64,000 bases of DNA, taken from positions 1 to 64,000 of the forward strand of contig JASJCB010000001.1 in the NCBI GenBank assembly GCA_030066195.1. The letters are read 5' to 3'. The position numbers were made by a program, and so were the translations under genes. Shown piece after piece: positions 34,753 through 43,242 of this stretch. Below the pieces are notes generated by a model, which did not search any database, was not told the origin of the DNA, and was given only the letters and a program-made list of their open reading frames with translations. Positions within the stretch are counted from its first letter, which is position 1. Each line of letters begins with the position of its first letter. Source of the DNA: Acidobacteriota bacterium. GTDB taxonomy: Bacteria; Acidobacteriota; Holophagae; Acanthopleuribacterales; Acanthopleuribacteraceae.

Positions 34753-35835
34753 TTAGTTGTCCAGAATGCTTGATTGGAACAAATCATCACTGAACTCTTG
34801 CGGCGAACCGGTCGCCAGAATAACCTGACCATTTCTCAAAATCGTAAAGGTCGTAAAATTCAACGACAAATATTTCCATTCATCTTTAACCAATTGATCT
34901 GCCATGTAAATGTACACAAGGTTTCTTTTAAAGGCGCCGGTCGCTTTCTCAAACTGGGCTATGCCACCCTGGAACAACAAGTACACATGGTCTCCGAACA
35001 GGGCGATGTCCCAGAAATAAGGCACAAAACCATGATTGCCCTGCGATATGTTGTAATTGACAGCATCCTCATACCACCGTGTGTCAGGCGTGTTGAGGGT
35101 CACTTCATAGACTTTATTGAAATCGGCATCGAATTTAAGTAGCTTATGGTCATGCATATAGGCACAATACCAATACCCGTCGGCATAAGCCCATAAGGTC
35201 CGGCCCCAGGTGTGGATGTCATTCCCGAGCGGTCTTTTGTAATCCGGGTCCATGATGTCCTTCACCACCGTGCCCTGGTCATCGAAAAGGGTGGCGATGT
35301 TTCGGCTATCTTGCGACAGGCCCATGGGAAGCAGTAGATTGTGGTCGACGGCAACCAGCGTGTTGGTCGCGGTGCTTCCGCCGAGATAGTTGCTGAACTT
35401 ACCCTTTGGGACGTCCAGGTGCAGGCGATAAAGGAATTCGCCGCTGTTGCGTTCGAAGCAAAGGAGCCGCTGCCTGAAATCGATGATCCAAATCAGGTCC
35501 GGTGTCACGGCCTGGCCCACTGCCGTGGTCAGAAAAGCGGGGCCTGTGCCGGGTTTCCCAAAAGTTCTGATGTGCCGACCGTCGGGATCCAGTTCGATCA
35601 GCCCGGTCTCCGTGATTCTCAGGAAGATGTGTTCGCCGTCGGTGTCGATATCGCTCAGCGAGTAATAGAACTCCTCGCGTTGCTCCTCGGGAGGGCCGAA
35701 TGGGTACGCTTTTTTGATCACTCTACGTGGATTCTTTGATTGGTGGGTGGGAGAACTGCAACTGGCCATCCATAAAAGCGGCACCAGAAAAAGGCATTGT
35801 AATCTCCCCCTGGCCGGAGGATGAATGGTATTCAC
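34753..35835 (-). CDS. Lipoprotein, six-bladed beta-propeller type
   Basis: 360 residues. The signal peptide ends in the lipobox MASC (LLWMASCSSP). Propeller repeats are clear: GLIELDPDGRHIRTFGKPGTGP, quoted here as its ends GLIELDPDG and IRTFGKPGTGP, then DLIWIIDFRQRLLCFERNSGEF, quoted as WIIDFRQRLLCFER, and KLLKFDADFNKVYEV. Members of this group are surface or periplasmic proteins of mostly unknown ligand. It is monocistronic, with about 230 bp upstream that contain a GC-rich inverted repeat but no gene. Same type as the lipoprotein at 29368, though not close in sequence. Confidence 0.8.
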   Translation of the reverse strand: MNTIHPPARGRLQCLFLVPLLWMASCSSPTHQSKNPRRVIKKAYPFGPPEEQREEFYYSLSDIDTDGEHIFLRITETGLIELDPDGRHIRTFGKPGTGPAFLTTAVGQAVTPDLIWIIDFRQRLLCFERNSGEFLYRLHLDVPKGKFSNYLGGSTATNTLVAVDHNLLLPMGLSQDSRNIATLFDDQGTVVKDIMDPDYKRPLGNDIHTWGRTLWAYADGYWYCAYMHDHKLLKFDADFNKVYEVTLNTPDTRWYEDAVNYNISQGNHGFVPYFWDIALFGDHVYLLFQGGIAQFEKATGAFKRNLVYIYMADQLVKDEWKYLSLNFTTFTILRNGQVILATGSPQEFSDDLFQSSILDN

Positions 35836-35980
35836 GAATTGATTTCCTTTTTTAATGCATTTGTAAAGCTCTACCAGCCTACCGGAGCGCTAATCGTTAG
35901 TCAACCCGATTCAACTTGTAATCATTAAGAGTGGGAGATCGGCTCGTGCTTCCGATGGGTATCGGTTTTAACCCGTAGAG

Positions 35981-36010
35981 CCGCCCGGCGGACTACCCCG
36001 GGCGGCCTGC
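35981..36010. repeat. GC-rich hairpin; left half of a distant inverted repeat
   Basis: GCCGCCCGG pairs with CCGGGCGGC within 35980-36006. CTACCCCGGGCGGCCT (35993-36008) recurs in reverse complement as AGGCCGCCCGGGGTAG at 37522-37537, so the two copies bracket the gene at 36066-37025 and array A3. A third, direct-orientation relative lies at about 37438. Confidence 0.6.
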
Positions 36011-36065
36011 CGGTCCGTTTAAATCCCCCGTTGGACCCCCCGGCCGGTCTGCCGCGAGAAAAAGC

Positions 36066-37025
36066 TCAAGGGTCCCTTGATTGACAGGGAACCGAGGGGT
36101 TTGCGGGAGGGTCTTGCGAGCACGGCGTGGGCGGCTTTTCAGCATCGGTGGGATTTATGGTTTCCGCGTCGGGCCGGGGTTCGGTGGGTTCCGCCTCCGG
36201 GCTTGGGTCTTGGGAATCGGTTGTTTTCGGTTCCTCCGATGCCGGCGTATCGACCTCTACCTCCTGACTCGGGGGAGTTGGGGCGGTTGGTTCCGGCTTT
36301 GTCGGTTCCGGTTGATCGAGTCGATATCTTGACGCTACAGGGTTTTGTTCCACATCGCCGCTGAAGATGAAACCGTAGCGGCGTTGGATTTCGCGGCGAC
36401 GGGAAGGGCTCAGGCCGCGCAAGGCGAAGCGCAGGTAGGCGTAGACATCGCCTCTCAGTTCATCCACCCGGCGGCGCGCCGCATTCAGGTCGGTCAACAC
36501 GGCTTGATGAGCCAGGCCGGCGCGATCGACGCCCTGGCAGGAGGTCTCGGCAGCGGCCAGGGCCGTTTCTACGGCGGTGATGTCGGGAAGGTTCATGGGT
36601 GGATAACCCCTGGCCACCGCGACCGCCTCCGCCTTGATCAAGGTGCGGGCGTATTTCAGCCAATCCCGCTTGTAGCGTGCGATCAGGAACTTGCCGGAGG
36701 CGTCCAGGCCGTAGATTTTGAAGATCTCGGAGGAATGGCCCAAGACCTCGGCCCGGGCCTGCAACATTCGCCAGAACGAGCGGCACAATTTGCCCAGTAC
36801 GGCCAGGTTTCGATCGCAAGCCAGGACCTGTTGGTGACGGGAACTCAACGCTTGGACCTTGGCCGCGACGGTCGCCGGGAGCGCGCTTCCCAAGGCGGTT
36901 CCGCGATCGACGAGGTTTCGGGGCAGAAAACCCGCGCCGAATTCCCCCTCCAGAACGGCGGTCTTCAGCATGCGGTTCAACCATTCCTCGCGATATGCAT
37001 CGCTTCTGATATCCAACACGCGCAT
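36066..37025 (-). CDS. Hypothetical protein with Pro/Glu/Thr-rich tail
   Basis: 319 residues from MRVLDIRSDAYREEWLNRML, with a perfect AAAGGAGGT ribosome binding site. Residues 1-215 are helical and soluble (RHQQVLACDRNLAVLGKL, YARTLIKAEAVAVARGYPP, VYAYLRFALRGLSPSRRREI). From about 225 on the protein is a disordered tail rich in P, E, T and D. No signal peptide or membrane span is seen and no family is recognised. It is a single gene flanked by inverted repeats (35993 and 37522), so it may sit in a mobile or duplicated cassette; that is speculation. Confidence 0.75.
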   Translation of the reverse strand: MRVLDIRSDAYREEWLNRMLKTAVLEGEFGAGFLPRNLVDRGTALGSALPATVAAKVQALSSRHQQVLACDRNLAVLGKLCRSFWRMLQARAEVLGHSSEIFKIYGLDASGKFLIARYKRDWLKYARTLIKAEAVAVARGYPPMNLPDITAVETALAAAETSCQGVDRAGLAHQAVLTDLNAARRRVDELRGDVYAYLRFALRGLSPSRRREIQRRYGFIFSGDVEQNPVASRYRLDQPEPTKPEPTAPTPPSQEVEVDTPASEEPKTTDSQDPSPEAEPTEPRPDAETINPTDAEKPPTPCSQDPPANPSVPCQSRDP

Positions 37026-37265
37026 GATTACCTCCTTTGCCTGACTTCAACGGCAGCTTTTGCGCCGCGTTCAGGAGGTATCTTAATGCTCTTTCCCGGC
37101 CGGCGCCACATAGATCATATTGTTTCTACCTTGAATATATATGATTGTAGCTTGCATATATGTTTGTGCTGATATCCTGTCATTCCCCTTGTGCGAGGAA
37201 AACCGGCGCCATAGCTCGATTTCTGTTGTTGTGGTTTATGAAATAAGGACTTATGCCTGGATTAA

Positions 37266-37434
37266 GCAAGTCGCGCCCTTAAGAATCAGTCCTGATTCCT
37301 CGCTTCCGAAAGCCCGAACACGGAAAACCAGGACTGATTTTCACCATTCCGACTTTCAGAATGGAGGAATCAGCGGTGATTTCCGGCGCATTGTCTTTCG
37401 GAATCGAGGAATCGGGCGTGATTCCCGGAGAGGG
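37266..37434. repeat. Array A3: four degenerate 42-bp tandem repeats
   Basis: Units begin at 37266, 37308, 37351 and 37393. The TGATT core recurs at 42-bp steps (37292, 37334, 37376, 37418, counting the base before TGATT). The unit contains GAATCAGNNNTGATTC, an inverted repeat, and CGACTTTCAG or relatives. Both also occur in array A2 (3387-3725), so A2 and A3 are dispersed copies of one repeat family. An open frame of 149 codons crosses it but has the composition of the repeat. Confidence 0.85.
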
Positions 37435-37437
37435 GGG

Positions 37438-37540
37438 CTGCCCCGGGCGGTCCCCGGTCCATATAATTACTGCCGTGGCGGTCCATTTAATTTGCCGAGG
37501 CGGCACATTTCAATGCCGTCGAGGCCGCCCGGGGTAGGCG
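37438..37540. repeat. Degenerate 22-24-bp tandem repeats
   Basis: Three units run GGTCCATATAATTACTGCCG.., GGTCCATTTAATTTGCCGAG.. and GGCACATTTCAATGCCGTCG.. with a period of 22-24 bp. They are bounded by CCCCGGGCGG at the left and its inverse CCGCCCGGGG at the right, so the block as a whole could fold on itself. No gene lies in 37026-37680. Confidence 0.6.
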
Positions 37541-37578
37541 GCCGGGGTCACAATCGTTTCGAATCATTTATCAAAACA

Positions 37579-37617
37579 CAAGCCGCCTAATTTCGCCATG
37601 GCGAAATGGACGGCTTG
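37579..37617. terminator. REP-like hairpin between array A3 and the kinase gene
   Basis: CAAGCCG (37579-37585) pairs with CGGCTTG (37611-37617) around ATTTCGCCATGGCGAAAT, a perfect 18-bp palindrome at 37590-37607. It is followed by GGGACGCCTGCGCTCCC. Such elements are common intergenic repeats. It lies 64 bp past the stop of the kinase gene on the minus strand and may end that transcript, though no T run follows. Confidence 0.55.
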
Positions 37618-37680
37618 CAGCCGGCGGGACGCCTGCGCTCCCGGGAATACCTCGAAGCCGGCGCTCGATGGAAGCGTTGT

Positions 37681-40083
37681 TTAACTGCCGCCTTCGCGTT
37701 CCCGGCGGTCTTTGTATTCTTTGGCTTGGGCTTCCATGCTTTCCGCTTCTGCTTCTCGGCCCGTGGCTCTCAGGATGACGGCCAGTTGTTCGCAGTTCCT
37801 TGCCTGGTTCTCGCCGTCCGCCGATTCCACCCGATCCCACCAGGTGTTCGCCCGGCGGTAGAGCGTTTCCGCATCCACAAGATGTTTTGCTTCCTGGAGT
37901 TCATTGGCAAGCGTCTCCAGGTTCACCGTGATGATCTCCAATTCGGAGTTGCTGTCCTTGACCAGGTCGATGGCGTGGCGCCAGGCTTCCCTGGCCGCGT
38001 CCATTCGCTTCAGGGCAGCGAGTGCGCGGGCCTTGATGATATATTCCCAACCCAGTACGGGTGTATCGGCGCCGACCTTTTTTTCTCGAATGGCAATGCT
38101 GCGTTCCATTTTTTCCAGCGCTTTTTGCGGTTCCTTCAAGCTCAGATGACCCAAGGCCAGGTTGCCCAGCGCCATACCGATCGCGCTGTGTTCCGGACCC
38201 AGGGCTTTCTCCCAAACCTTCAACGCTTGAAGCTGGTAATCCATGGATTCTTTATATCTATCCTGATTGTCATAGAGCACGGCGATATTGTTCAACAGGT
38301 CGCCCACGCGCGGGTGTTCCGAGCCCAGCGTCTCTTTGGCTTGTTCCAGGGCGCGTCGGTAAACCGCTTCCGCTTCCTCCCAGTTCCCATCCTGGCTATG
38401 GATCTTACCCACGCCGTTCAGAGCATCCACCAGGCCCGCCTGGTTGGGCGCCTTCTCCAAGATGGCGACCGCGCGTTGGCTGACGCGCAGGGCGGCCGCG
38501 TCTTCTCCCAAACCGTCTAGGATGCCGCCCAGCACCGCCAGAGCCTCACCTATTTGGGGATGGTCCTCCGGCAAGGCCTTTTCACATAAGGCCAGGGCTT
38601 TTTCCGCGTACTCGCGGCCCTCCTGGTACCTGCCCCTGGCGAATTCCAAGCCGGCCGCGGTCAGCAGTTCCCTTGTAGCTCCCACATGATCCGGCCCCAA
38701 CTGGTCGCGGCGGCGTTTCAGCGCTTCTTCGATCAGGCTCTCGGCTTCCTCGAAGCGGTCTTGTTGCGCGTACAAATCGGCCAGTTCGGTGATGCCGTCG
38801 ACCAGATCCAGGTCGTTCAGGGCGGCGTGGTCGCGGCGCAAGGCGAGGGATTGCTCCAAGAACGGCGCGGCTGAATCGAACAGGCCCAGCTTGCGGTACA
38901 TACGCCCCATGGTGAACATCAAGCGGGCGCGTTCCAGCGGCGGGCCGTCGAACTGGTCCAGGCGTTGCGCCCCGCGATCCAATAACTCGCGGGCGGTGAC
39001 CTTGTTGCCCAGGGCGCCGTCCGGGTCGACGATTTCGAACAGGCTGACCAGGAACTCGGAGACCTCATCGGCGGTGTTGGCGGCGATGCCGGCGCGGGCC
39101 GCTTCCCGGTTGGCGCGGCGGGCCTCCTGCTGAATGCGGGCGGCCTGCCAGGTCATGATGATCGCGAAGACGAATACGACCGATACGGCGGCCCAAGCCA
39201 TCAGGCGACGTCGGCGGCGAACGGGACCGGTGATAATCTCCACCAGGGCGTCGTGGGTGTCGCGGGCGCCGGGCCGCGCTTCAGGGACGGGCGCCTTGAG
39301 CCGGTTGACCAGGCGATGCAGCTTCTCGTCGGGGTCGCGGAAGGGCCTGCTCTCGGCGCTGCCCACCTTGTACAATAGGGTTCCGAAACTCAGTTCCGGG
39401 TCGAACGGCGGCTCTCCGGTAAACATCTGCTGAAGCACCAGGCCCAGGGCGTACATATCGCTGGCGGCGGTGGCCGTATCGCCGCGCGCCTGCTCGGGGC
39501 TCATATAGGGAAGGGTGCCCATCAGGCTGCCGTCCCTGGTTTGCAGGGCGCCGTGACGACCCGAGTCATCGAAATCCCCCGCGGGCGGATTGGAGACTCC
39601 CGGATTGCCGCTTTCGAAGCGACTGATGCCGAAGTCCAGAACCTTGACCACGCCCTCCGGGGTGACCATGACGTTGCTGGGTTTGATATCCCGGTGAATA
39701 ACGCCGCGCTCGTGGGCGGCGGCCAGGGCGTCGGAAAGCTGCTCGGCGACAGCCAATTGACGCGGGCGCGTCATGCCCTCCTGGATCAGTTCTTCCAAAC
39801 CGCGACCCTGGATGTATTCCAGCACCAGCAGGTCGCCCACTTCCTCTTCCAGGTAATCGTAGATTTTGCAGATATTGGGATGGTCCAGCAGGGACAGGGC
39901 GCGGGCCTCGCGAATAAAACGAGCGCGGGCCATCTCCTTGAGTCGGCGGCGTTCACTGACGGTCTTCACGGCAACGCGGCGTTTCAGTTTTTCGTGAAAA
40001 CCAAGGTAGACCTCGCCCATTCCGCCCCTGGCCAGACGCTCTTCGATGCGGATGCCGCCTACCTTTCTGCCGGAAAGGTTCAT
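37681..40083 (-). CDS. Serine/threonine protein kinase with TPR repeats
   Basis: 800 residues. A complete Hanks-type kinase domain occupies about 10-280: glycine-rich loop RLARGGMGEVYLG, lysine in VAVKTV, catalytic HRDIKPSNV, DFGISR, and the activation-segment end GTLPYMSPEQA. A basic RRRRR juxtamembrane stretch and one membrane helix follow (about 293-313). The C-terminal 450 residues are extracytoplasmic and made of TPR repeats (ALGPEHSAIGMALGNLAL, LGSEHPRVGDLLNNIAVLY, of the Kinesin-light-chain-like TPR_12 type). The protein probably senses or binds a partner outside the membrane and signals inside; substrates are unknown. No active-site residue is missing. Monocistronic, with an ATG start. 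Confidence 0.93.
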   Translation of the reverse strand: MNLSGRKVGGIRIEERLARGGMGEVYLGFHEKLKRRVAVKTVSERRRLKEMARARFIREARALSLLDHPNICKIYDYLEEEVGDLLVLEYIQGRGLEELIQEGMTRPRQLAVAEQLSDALAAAHERGVIHRDIKPSNVMVTPEGVVKVLDFGISRFESGNPGVSNPPAGDFDDSGRHGALQTRDGSLMGTLPYMSPEQARGDTATAASDMYALGLVLQQMFTGEPPFDPELSFGTLLYKVGSAESRPFRDPDEKLHRLVNRLKAPVPEARPGARDTHDALVEIITGPVRRRRRLMAWAAVSVVFVFAIIMTWQAARIQQEARRANREAARAGIAANTADEVSEFLVSLFEIVDPDGALGNKVTARELLDRGAQRLDQFDGPPLERARLMFTMGRMYRKLGLFDSAAPFLEQSLALRRDHAALNDLDLVDGITELADLYAQQDRFEEAESLIEEALKRRRDQLGPDHVGATRELLTAAGLEFARGRYQEGREYAEKALALCEKALPEDHPQIGEALAVLGGILDGLGEDAAALRVSQRAVAILEKAPNQAGLVDALNGVGKIHSQDGNWEEAEAVYRRALEQAKETLGSEHPRVGDLLNNIAVLYDNQDRYKESMDYQLQALKVWEKALGPEHSAIGMALGNLALGHLSLKEPQKALEKMERSIAIREKKVGADTPVLGWEYIIKARALAALKRMDAAREAWRHAIDLVKDSNSELEIITVNLETLANELQEAKHLVDAETLYRRANTWWDRVESADGENQARNCEQLAVILRATGREAEAESMEAQAKEYKDRREREGGS

Positions 40084-40280
40084 CGATTACCTCGTAAACA
40101 AAGGGATAGCCGAGGGGCTTGCAAGACATTATACGAGCATCGCGTGGGAAAGTGGGTAGAAAGAAGCGGCATTCACATGTATGGGGCCGGAGGTTCAAGC
40201 GTGGGCAACCCCATGGAAAGTAAGGGATGAATCTGAATCGCGGAGTTCTGTTACAGACACGGAAACGTTAACAAAGCGTC

Positions 40281-41048
40281 TCAGTCGGCCAGTTCCAGGT
40301 AGACCGGGCAGTGATCGGAACCCAAAACTTCCTGCTGGTGACCCACGTCGACCACCCGATCCAGCAGCACATCGGCAACGCAGTGATAGTCGATCCGCCA
40401 ACCCACGTTCTTCTCGCGCACGCCCTTGCGGTTACTCCACCAGGTATGGTGACCCGACTCGTCCGGGTGACGCTCCCGGAAGACGTCGTGAAAACCATGA
40501 GCCAGGAAGCGGTCCATCCACTCCCGCTCGACGGGCAGGAAACCCGCGTTCTTGCGATTGGTTTTGTAGTGGGTCAGGTCCAGGTCTTTATGGGCTGTAT
40601 TGTAGTCGCCGCACACCACCAGGTTGGGCCTCTCGGCCTTCAACTTCTTCAGCCACGACAGGATATATTCACAGAAGGCCATTTTGAAATCCAGGCGGGA
40701 AAGGTCGCGGCGGGAATGCGGGAAGTAGATATTGACCACGGTCAGGTCGCCGAGATCCACGCGCAGGACGCGACCTTCCGCATCGTATTCGGGTACGCCG
40801 CAACCGACTGCCACCAGGTCCGGCTTTTGCCTGGTAAAGACGGCGACCCCGCTGTAACCGGGTTTTCGGGCGCAACACCAGGCGGCGTGGTAACCCGACG
40901 GCGATTTTAAGGCTTCGTCCAGTTGTTCGGGTTTAGCTTTCAGTTCCTGCAGGCTGACAATATCGGGATTGTGAGCCGTGAACCAATCCAAAAACCCTTT
41001 GCGAGCGGCGGCGCGGATACCGTTGACATTCCAGGAAAACAGTCTCAT
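40281..41048 (-). CDS. xth: Exodeoxyribonuclease III / AP endonuclease
   Basis: 255 residues. Enzymes of this family cut DNA at abasic sites and remove 3' blocking groups in base excision repair. The EEP-fold signature residues are present: WNVNGIRAA at the N-terminus, the metal-binding Glu in SLQELKA, VNIYFPHS, VCGDYNTAH (Asp/Asn), and the C-terminal GSDHCPV with the catalytic His. The length is normal. It overlaps the 3' end of the adenosyltransferase gene by 4 bp, so the two are co-transcribed; the functional link is unclear. Confidence 0.95.
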   Translation of the reverse strand: MRLFSWNVNGIRAAARKGFLDWFTAHNPDIVSLQELKAKPEQLDEALKSPSGYHAAWCCARKPGYSGVAVFTRQKPDLVAVGCGVPEYDAEGRVLRVDLGDLTVVNIYFPHSRRDLSRLDFKMAFCEYILSWLKKLKAERPNLVVCGDYNTAHKDLDLTHYKTNRKNAGFLPVEREWMDRFLAHGFHDVFRERHPDESGHHTWWSNRKGVREKNVGWRIDYHCVADVLLDRVVDVGHQQEVLGSDHCPVYLELAD

Positions 41049-41677
41049 GAGTCTCCGGTACCCAGGTTGGGCTGCCAGAGCACCTCGGGTTGATCCAGGA
41101 GGACATTGACCCAGCGGCTCCAGACGAAAAAGGCGTCGCTGAGGCGGTTGATATAACTGACGGCGTCCTTATCGACCTCTTCATCGGTCGTCAGCGCTAC
41201 CAGCAAGCGTTCCAGGCGGCGGCAGACGGTGCGGCAGATGTGCAGGTCGGTATTGGCGCGACTGCCCCCGGCCAGGACGAAACTGCGCAGAGGAGGAAGC
41301 GCCTCGTTACAGCGGTCGATGTCCTTCTCCAGGCGTTCGATGTCCGCCGGCAGGATACGCGGCTGCTTGGGATGAATATCTTGAGGCAAGGTGGCCAGGA
41401 TGGACCCCAGGTTGAACAGTTGGTGCTGAATCCGCAGCAACACCCCGGCGAACCAGGTCTTGTCGTCGCCGTCGGGAAGGTCCCGAGCGACACTGACGGC
41501 AAGGGAGCCTACAAACGCGCCCAATTCGTCTACCGTGCCGTAGGTTTCGATACGGGCACTGTTCTTGGCGACGCGTTGACCGCCCACCAGGCTGGTTTTG
41601 CCCTTATCGCCGGTTTTGGTATAGACCTTGTTGATGGCCAGTTTGGGATCGTTGAATGTCTTTTCGTCAGAGGACAT
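41045..41677 (-). CDS. PduO-type cob(I)alamin adenosyltransferase
   Basis: 210 residues. The enzyme transfers adenosine from ATP to cob(I)alamin to give coenzyme B12. The N-terminal ATP-binding motif VYTKTGDKGKTSLVGGQRV and TYGTVDELGAFVG are diagnostic of the PduO-type family, as is FVLAGGSRANTDLHICRTVCR (Arg-rich active-site helix, quoted as AGGSRANTDLHICRT). It ends in DAFFVWSRWVN. The gene is downstream of maiA (18 bp) and overlaps xth by 4 bp. B12-dependent enzymes are not in the window. Confidence 0.93.
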   Translation of the reverse strand: MSSDEKTFNDPKLAINKVYTKTGDKGKTSLVGGQRVAKNSARIETYGTVDELGAFVGSLAVSVARDLPDGDDKTWFAGVLLRIQHQLFNLGSILATLPQDIHPKQPRILPADIERLEKDIDRCNEALPPLRSFVLAGGSRANTDLHICRTVCRRLERLLVALTTDEEVDKDAVSYINRLSDAFFVWSRWVNVLLDQPEVLWQPNLGTGDS

Positions 41678-41695
41678 AAACCTTCCTTGAAGCGA

Positions 41696-42346
41696 TCAGG
41701 CCTGAGCGTCCGGTTGTACGGAGGGCTCGGCGCGTTTGAAGGCCGGCATGGCCTCACAGGTTTCGGTAATGCGCGTTATATGTGGAAAGGCGCCCAGGTC
41801 CAGCTTGAAGCGGCGGGCATTGTAGACCTGGGGAATCAGGAAGCAATCGGCGGCGGTCGGCGTATCGCCGAAGCAAAACTTGCCCGCGTGGGTTTCCAAT
41901 TCGCGCTCGAAGGCGCTGAAGCCCAGCTCCATCCAGTGGCGCGACCATCCGGCTTTACCCTCGCCGTCCAGGTCGTGATGTCGACCCAGGTACTGCAAAA
42001 CGCCCAGGTTCTGGAGCGGTTGGATGCCGGTGTTGATCATCTCGCAGAGTTGACGCACGCGCGCGCCGTCCACGGGATCGGTGGGGATCAGGCGAGGCTG
42101 GGGATGGACGGCATCCAGATATTCGATCGCGGCCATGGATTGCGCCAGACCCACATTCTTGTGAATCAGGTAAGGCACCTGGCCCATGGGGTTTAACTGA
42201 CGATAGTCAGAGCGGTGCTGCTCGCCGCCGTCGCGCACCAGGTGAACCCCGCGGTATTCGTAAGCCTGCTCTTTCAATTCCAGGGCAATGCGAACCCGGT
42301 AGGAACAGGAACTGCGCCAGTAGCTGTACAGAACGAAATCGGCCAT
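41696..42346 (-). CDS. maiA: Maleylacetoacetate isomerase (zeta-class GST)
   Basis: 216 residues. The zeta-class glutathione-transferase signature SSCSYRVRIALELK is present near the N-terminus, followed by NPMGQVPYLI and AQSMAAIEYLD of the thioredoxin-like domain, and a helical C-terminal domain with FCFGDTPTAADCFLIPQVYN. This enzyme isomerises maleylacetoacetate to fumarylacetoacetate in tyrosine and phenylalanine breakdown, using glutathione. No other gene of that pathway is in the window, so a related GST activity is possible. It heads a three-gene unit with the PduO-type gene and xth. Confidence 0.9.
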   Translation of the reverse strand: MADFVLYSYWRSSCSYRVRIALELKEQAYEYRGVHLVRDGGEQHRSDYRQLNPMGQVPYLIHKNVGLAQSMAAIEYLDAVHPQPRLIPTDPVDGARVRQLCEMINTGIQPLQNLGVLQYLGRHHDLDGEGKAGWSRHWMELGFSAFERELETHAGKFCFGDTPTAADCFLIPQVYNARRFKLDLGAFPHITRITETCEAMPAFKRAEPSVQPDAQA

Positions 42347-42543
42347 GCTCTCAGCCTCCTCATGGAATGAACCATTCTATCAGGGGCAGCCCGTGAAACA
42401 AAGACCGGGAACGGCGATTGCTTCAGTTGTTTGAAAGTTGTGCTTGTGCGAAACATAAAATGCAGCACCATGCACACGGCATTAGAGCGCGACACCGCGC
42501 CGCATAACACATTGAACTATCATTACCAGTATCTTAACGCGAT

Positions 42544-43131
42544 TTGCACATCGGCATTTTTCTCTCAAAAGATGCATCGACCTCCGGGCACATCCCTATA
42601 TTCTACGCCGAAGAAGCTTATACCCACTCTGACATCGACGAATTCACCACCGACCGTCGATCGTCCTGTCCGAGTCGGCCCGTATTTGCATTGGAAGGTG
42701 GGTGGAGCTACACCGATAACGCCGAATTCTGCGAAAGACGTCACTGTTTCCACCCCGAGAACCTCGAAACGAAACGCCGAGAAGGTTATGACCGGTTCGA
42801 CAATGCCCGGGATATGCAAATATGCAGATGTGCACCGGGGGCGATCTCCATATTGAAATCAAAACGTCGTTGTCGGGACGGGTCAATGATGGTTTCGGAT
42901 CGGATAGGTTGTTATTTGGACGGGCCCATCCTTCTTCCGAAGCGAATAGAAGGATGTCACCGGGGCGACATCCTTCTTCCGGATCCAAAAGACGGTTGTC
43001 TGTAAGGGTACAAGCTTGTTCGGCCGGGAAATGGTCCTTGTACGTCGGGGTTAAACCTTGTTCCGGGTAAAAAACCAGGAAGTGTCGAGGTGCACGGGCA
43101 GTTGATCAAGCCGAACACGGCATCTGCTAAA
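42544..43131. repeat. Array A4: about fourteen highly degenerate 42-bp repeats
   Basis: Units can be laid out at 42544, 42586, 42628 and so on every 42 bp to 43090, with no indels. Typical units start GGGxxxATCCTTCTTCCG and carry TGT at the twelfth triplet. Read as triplets, the first eleven units form one open frame of 153 codons made of eleven 14-residue blocks of the type GxILLPxxxxGCxx. Other frames on both strands are open too, so this is more likely repeat DNA than a protein gene. Adjacent units also form hairpins, e.g. CATCCTTCT with AGAAGGATG near 42927-42956. The remaining 42347-42543 and 43132-43242 hold nothing I can name. Confidence 0.75.
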
Positions 43132-43242
43132 GGCAAACCGGATATCACATACTCGACTGATCATCGATGATGCGATTACCCCGGAATATATCCGAGGACT
43201 ACTGTTAGAATAGTTGTTAGGATGGTTTTTTCGAGGGAATCT

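Noticed and set aside
34469..34756. A 95-codon frame with a C-terminal hydrophobic stretch
   Set aside because: No clear ribosome binding site, it contains the two-tier hairpin, and its end overlaps the convergent gene; evidence is too weak.
37141..37590. A 149-codon plus-strand frame
   Set aside because: It runs through array A3 and the 22-24-bp repeats; its composition is that of the repeats.
37606..38520. A 304-codon plus-strand frame opposite the kinase gene
   Set aside because: Antisense to the conserved TPR region of the kinase.
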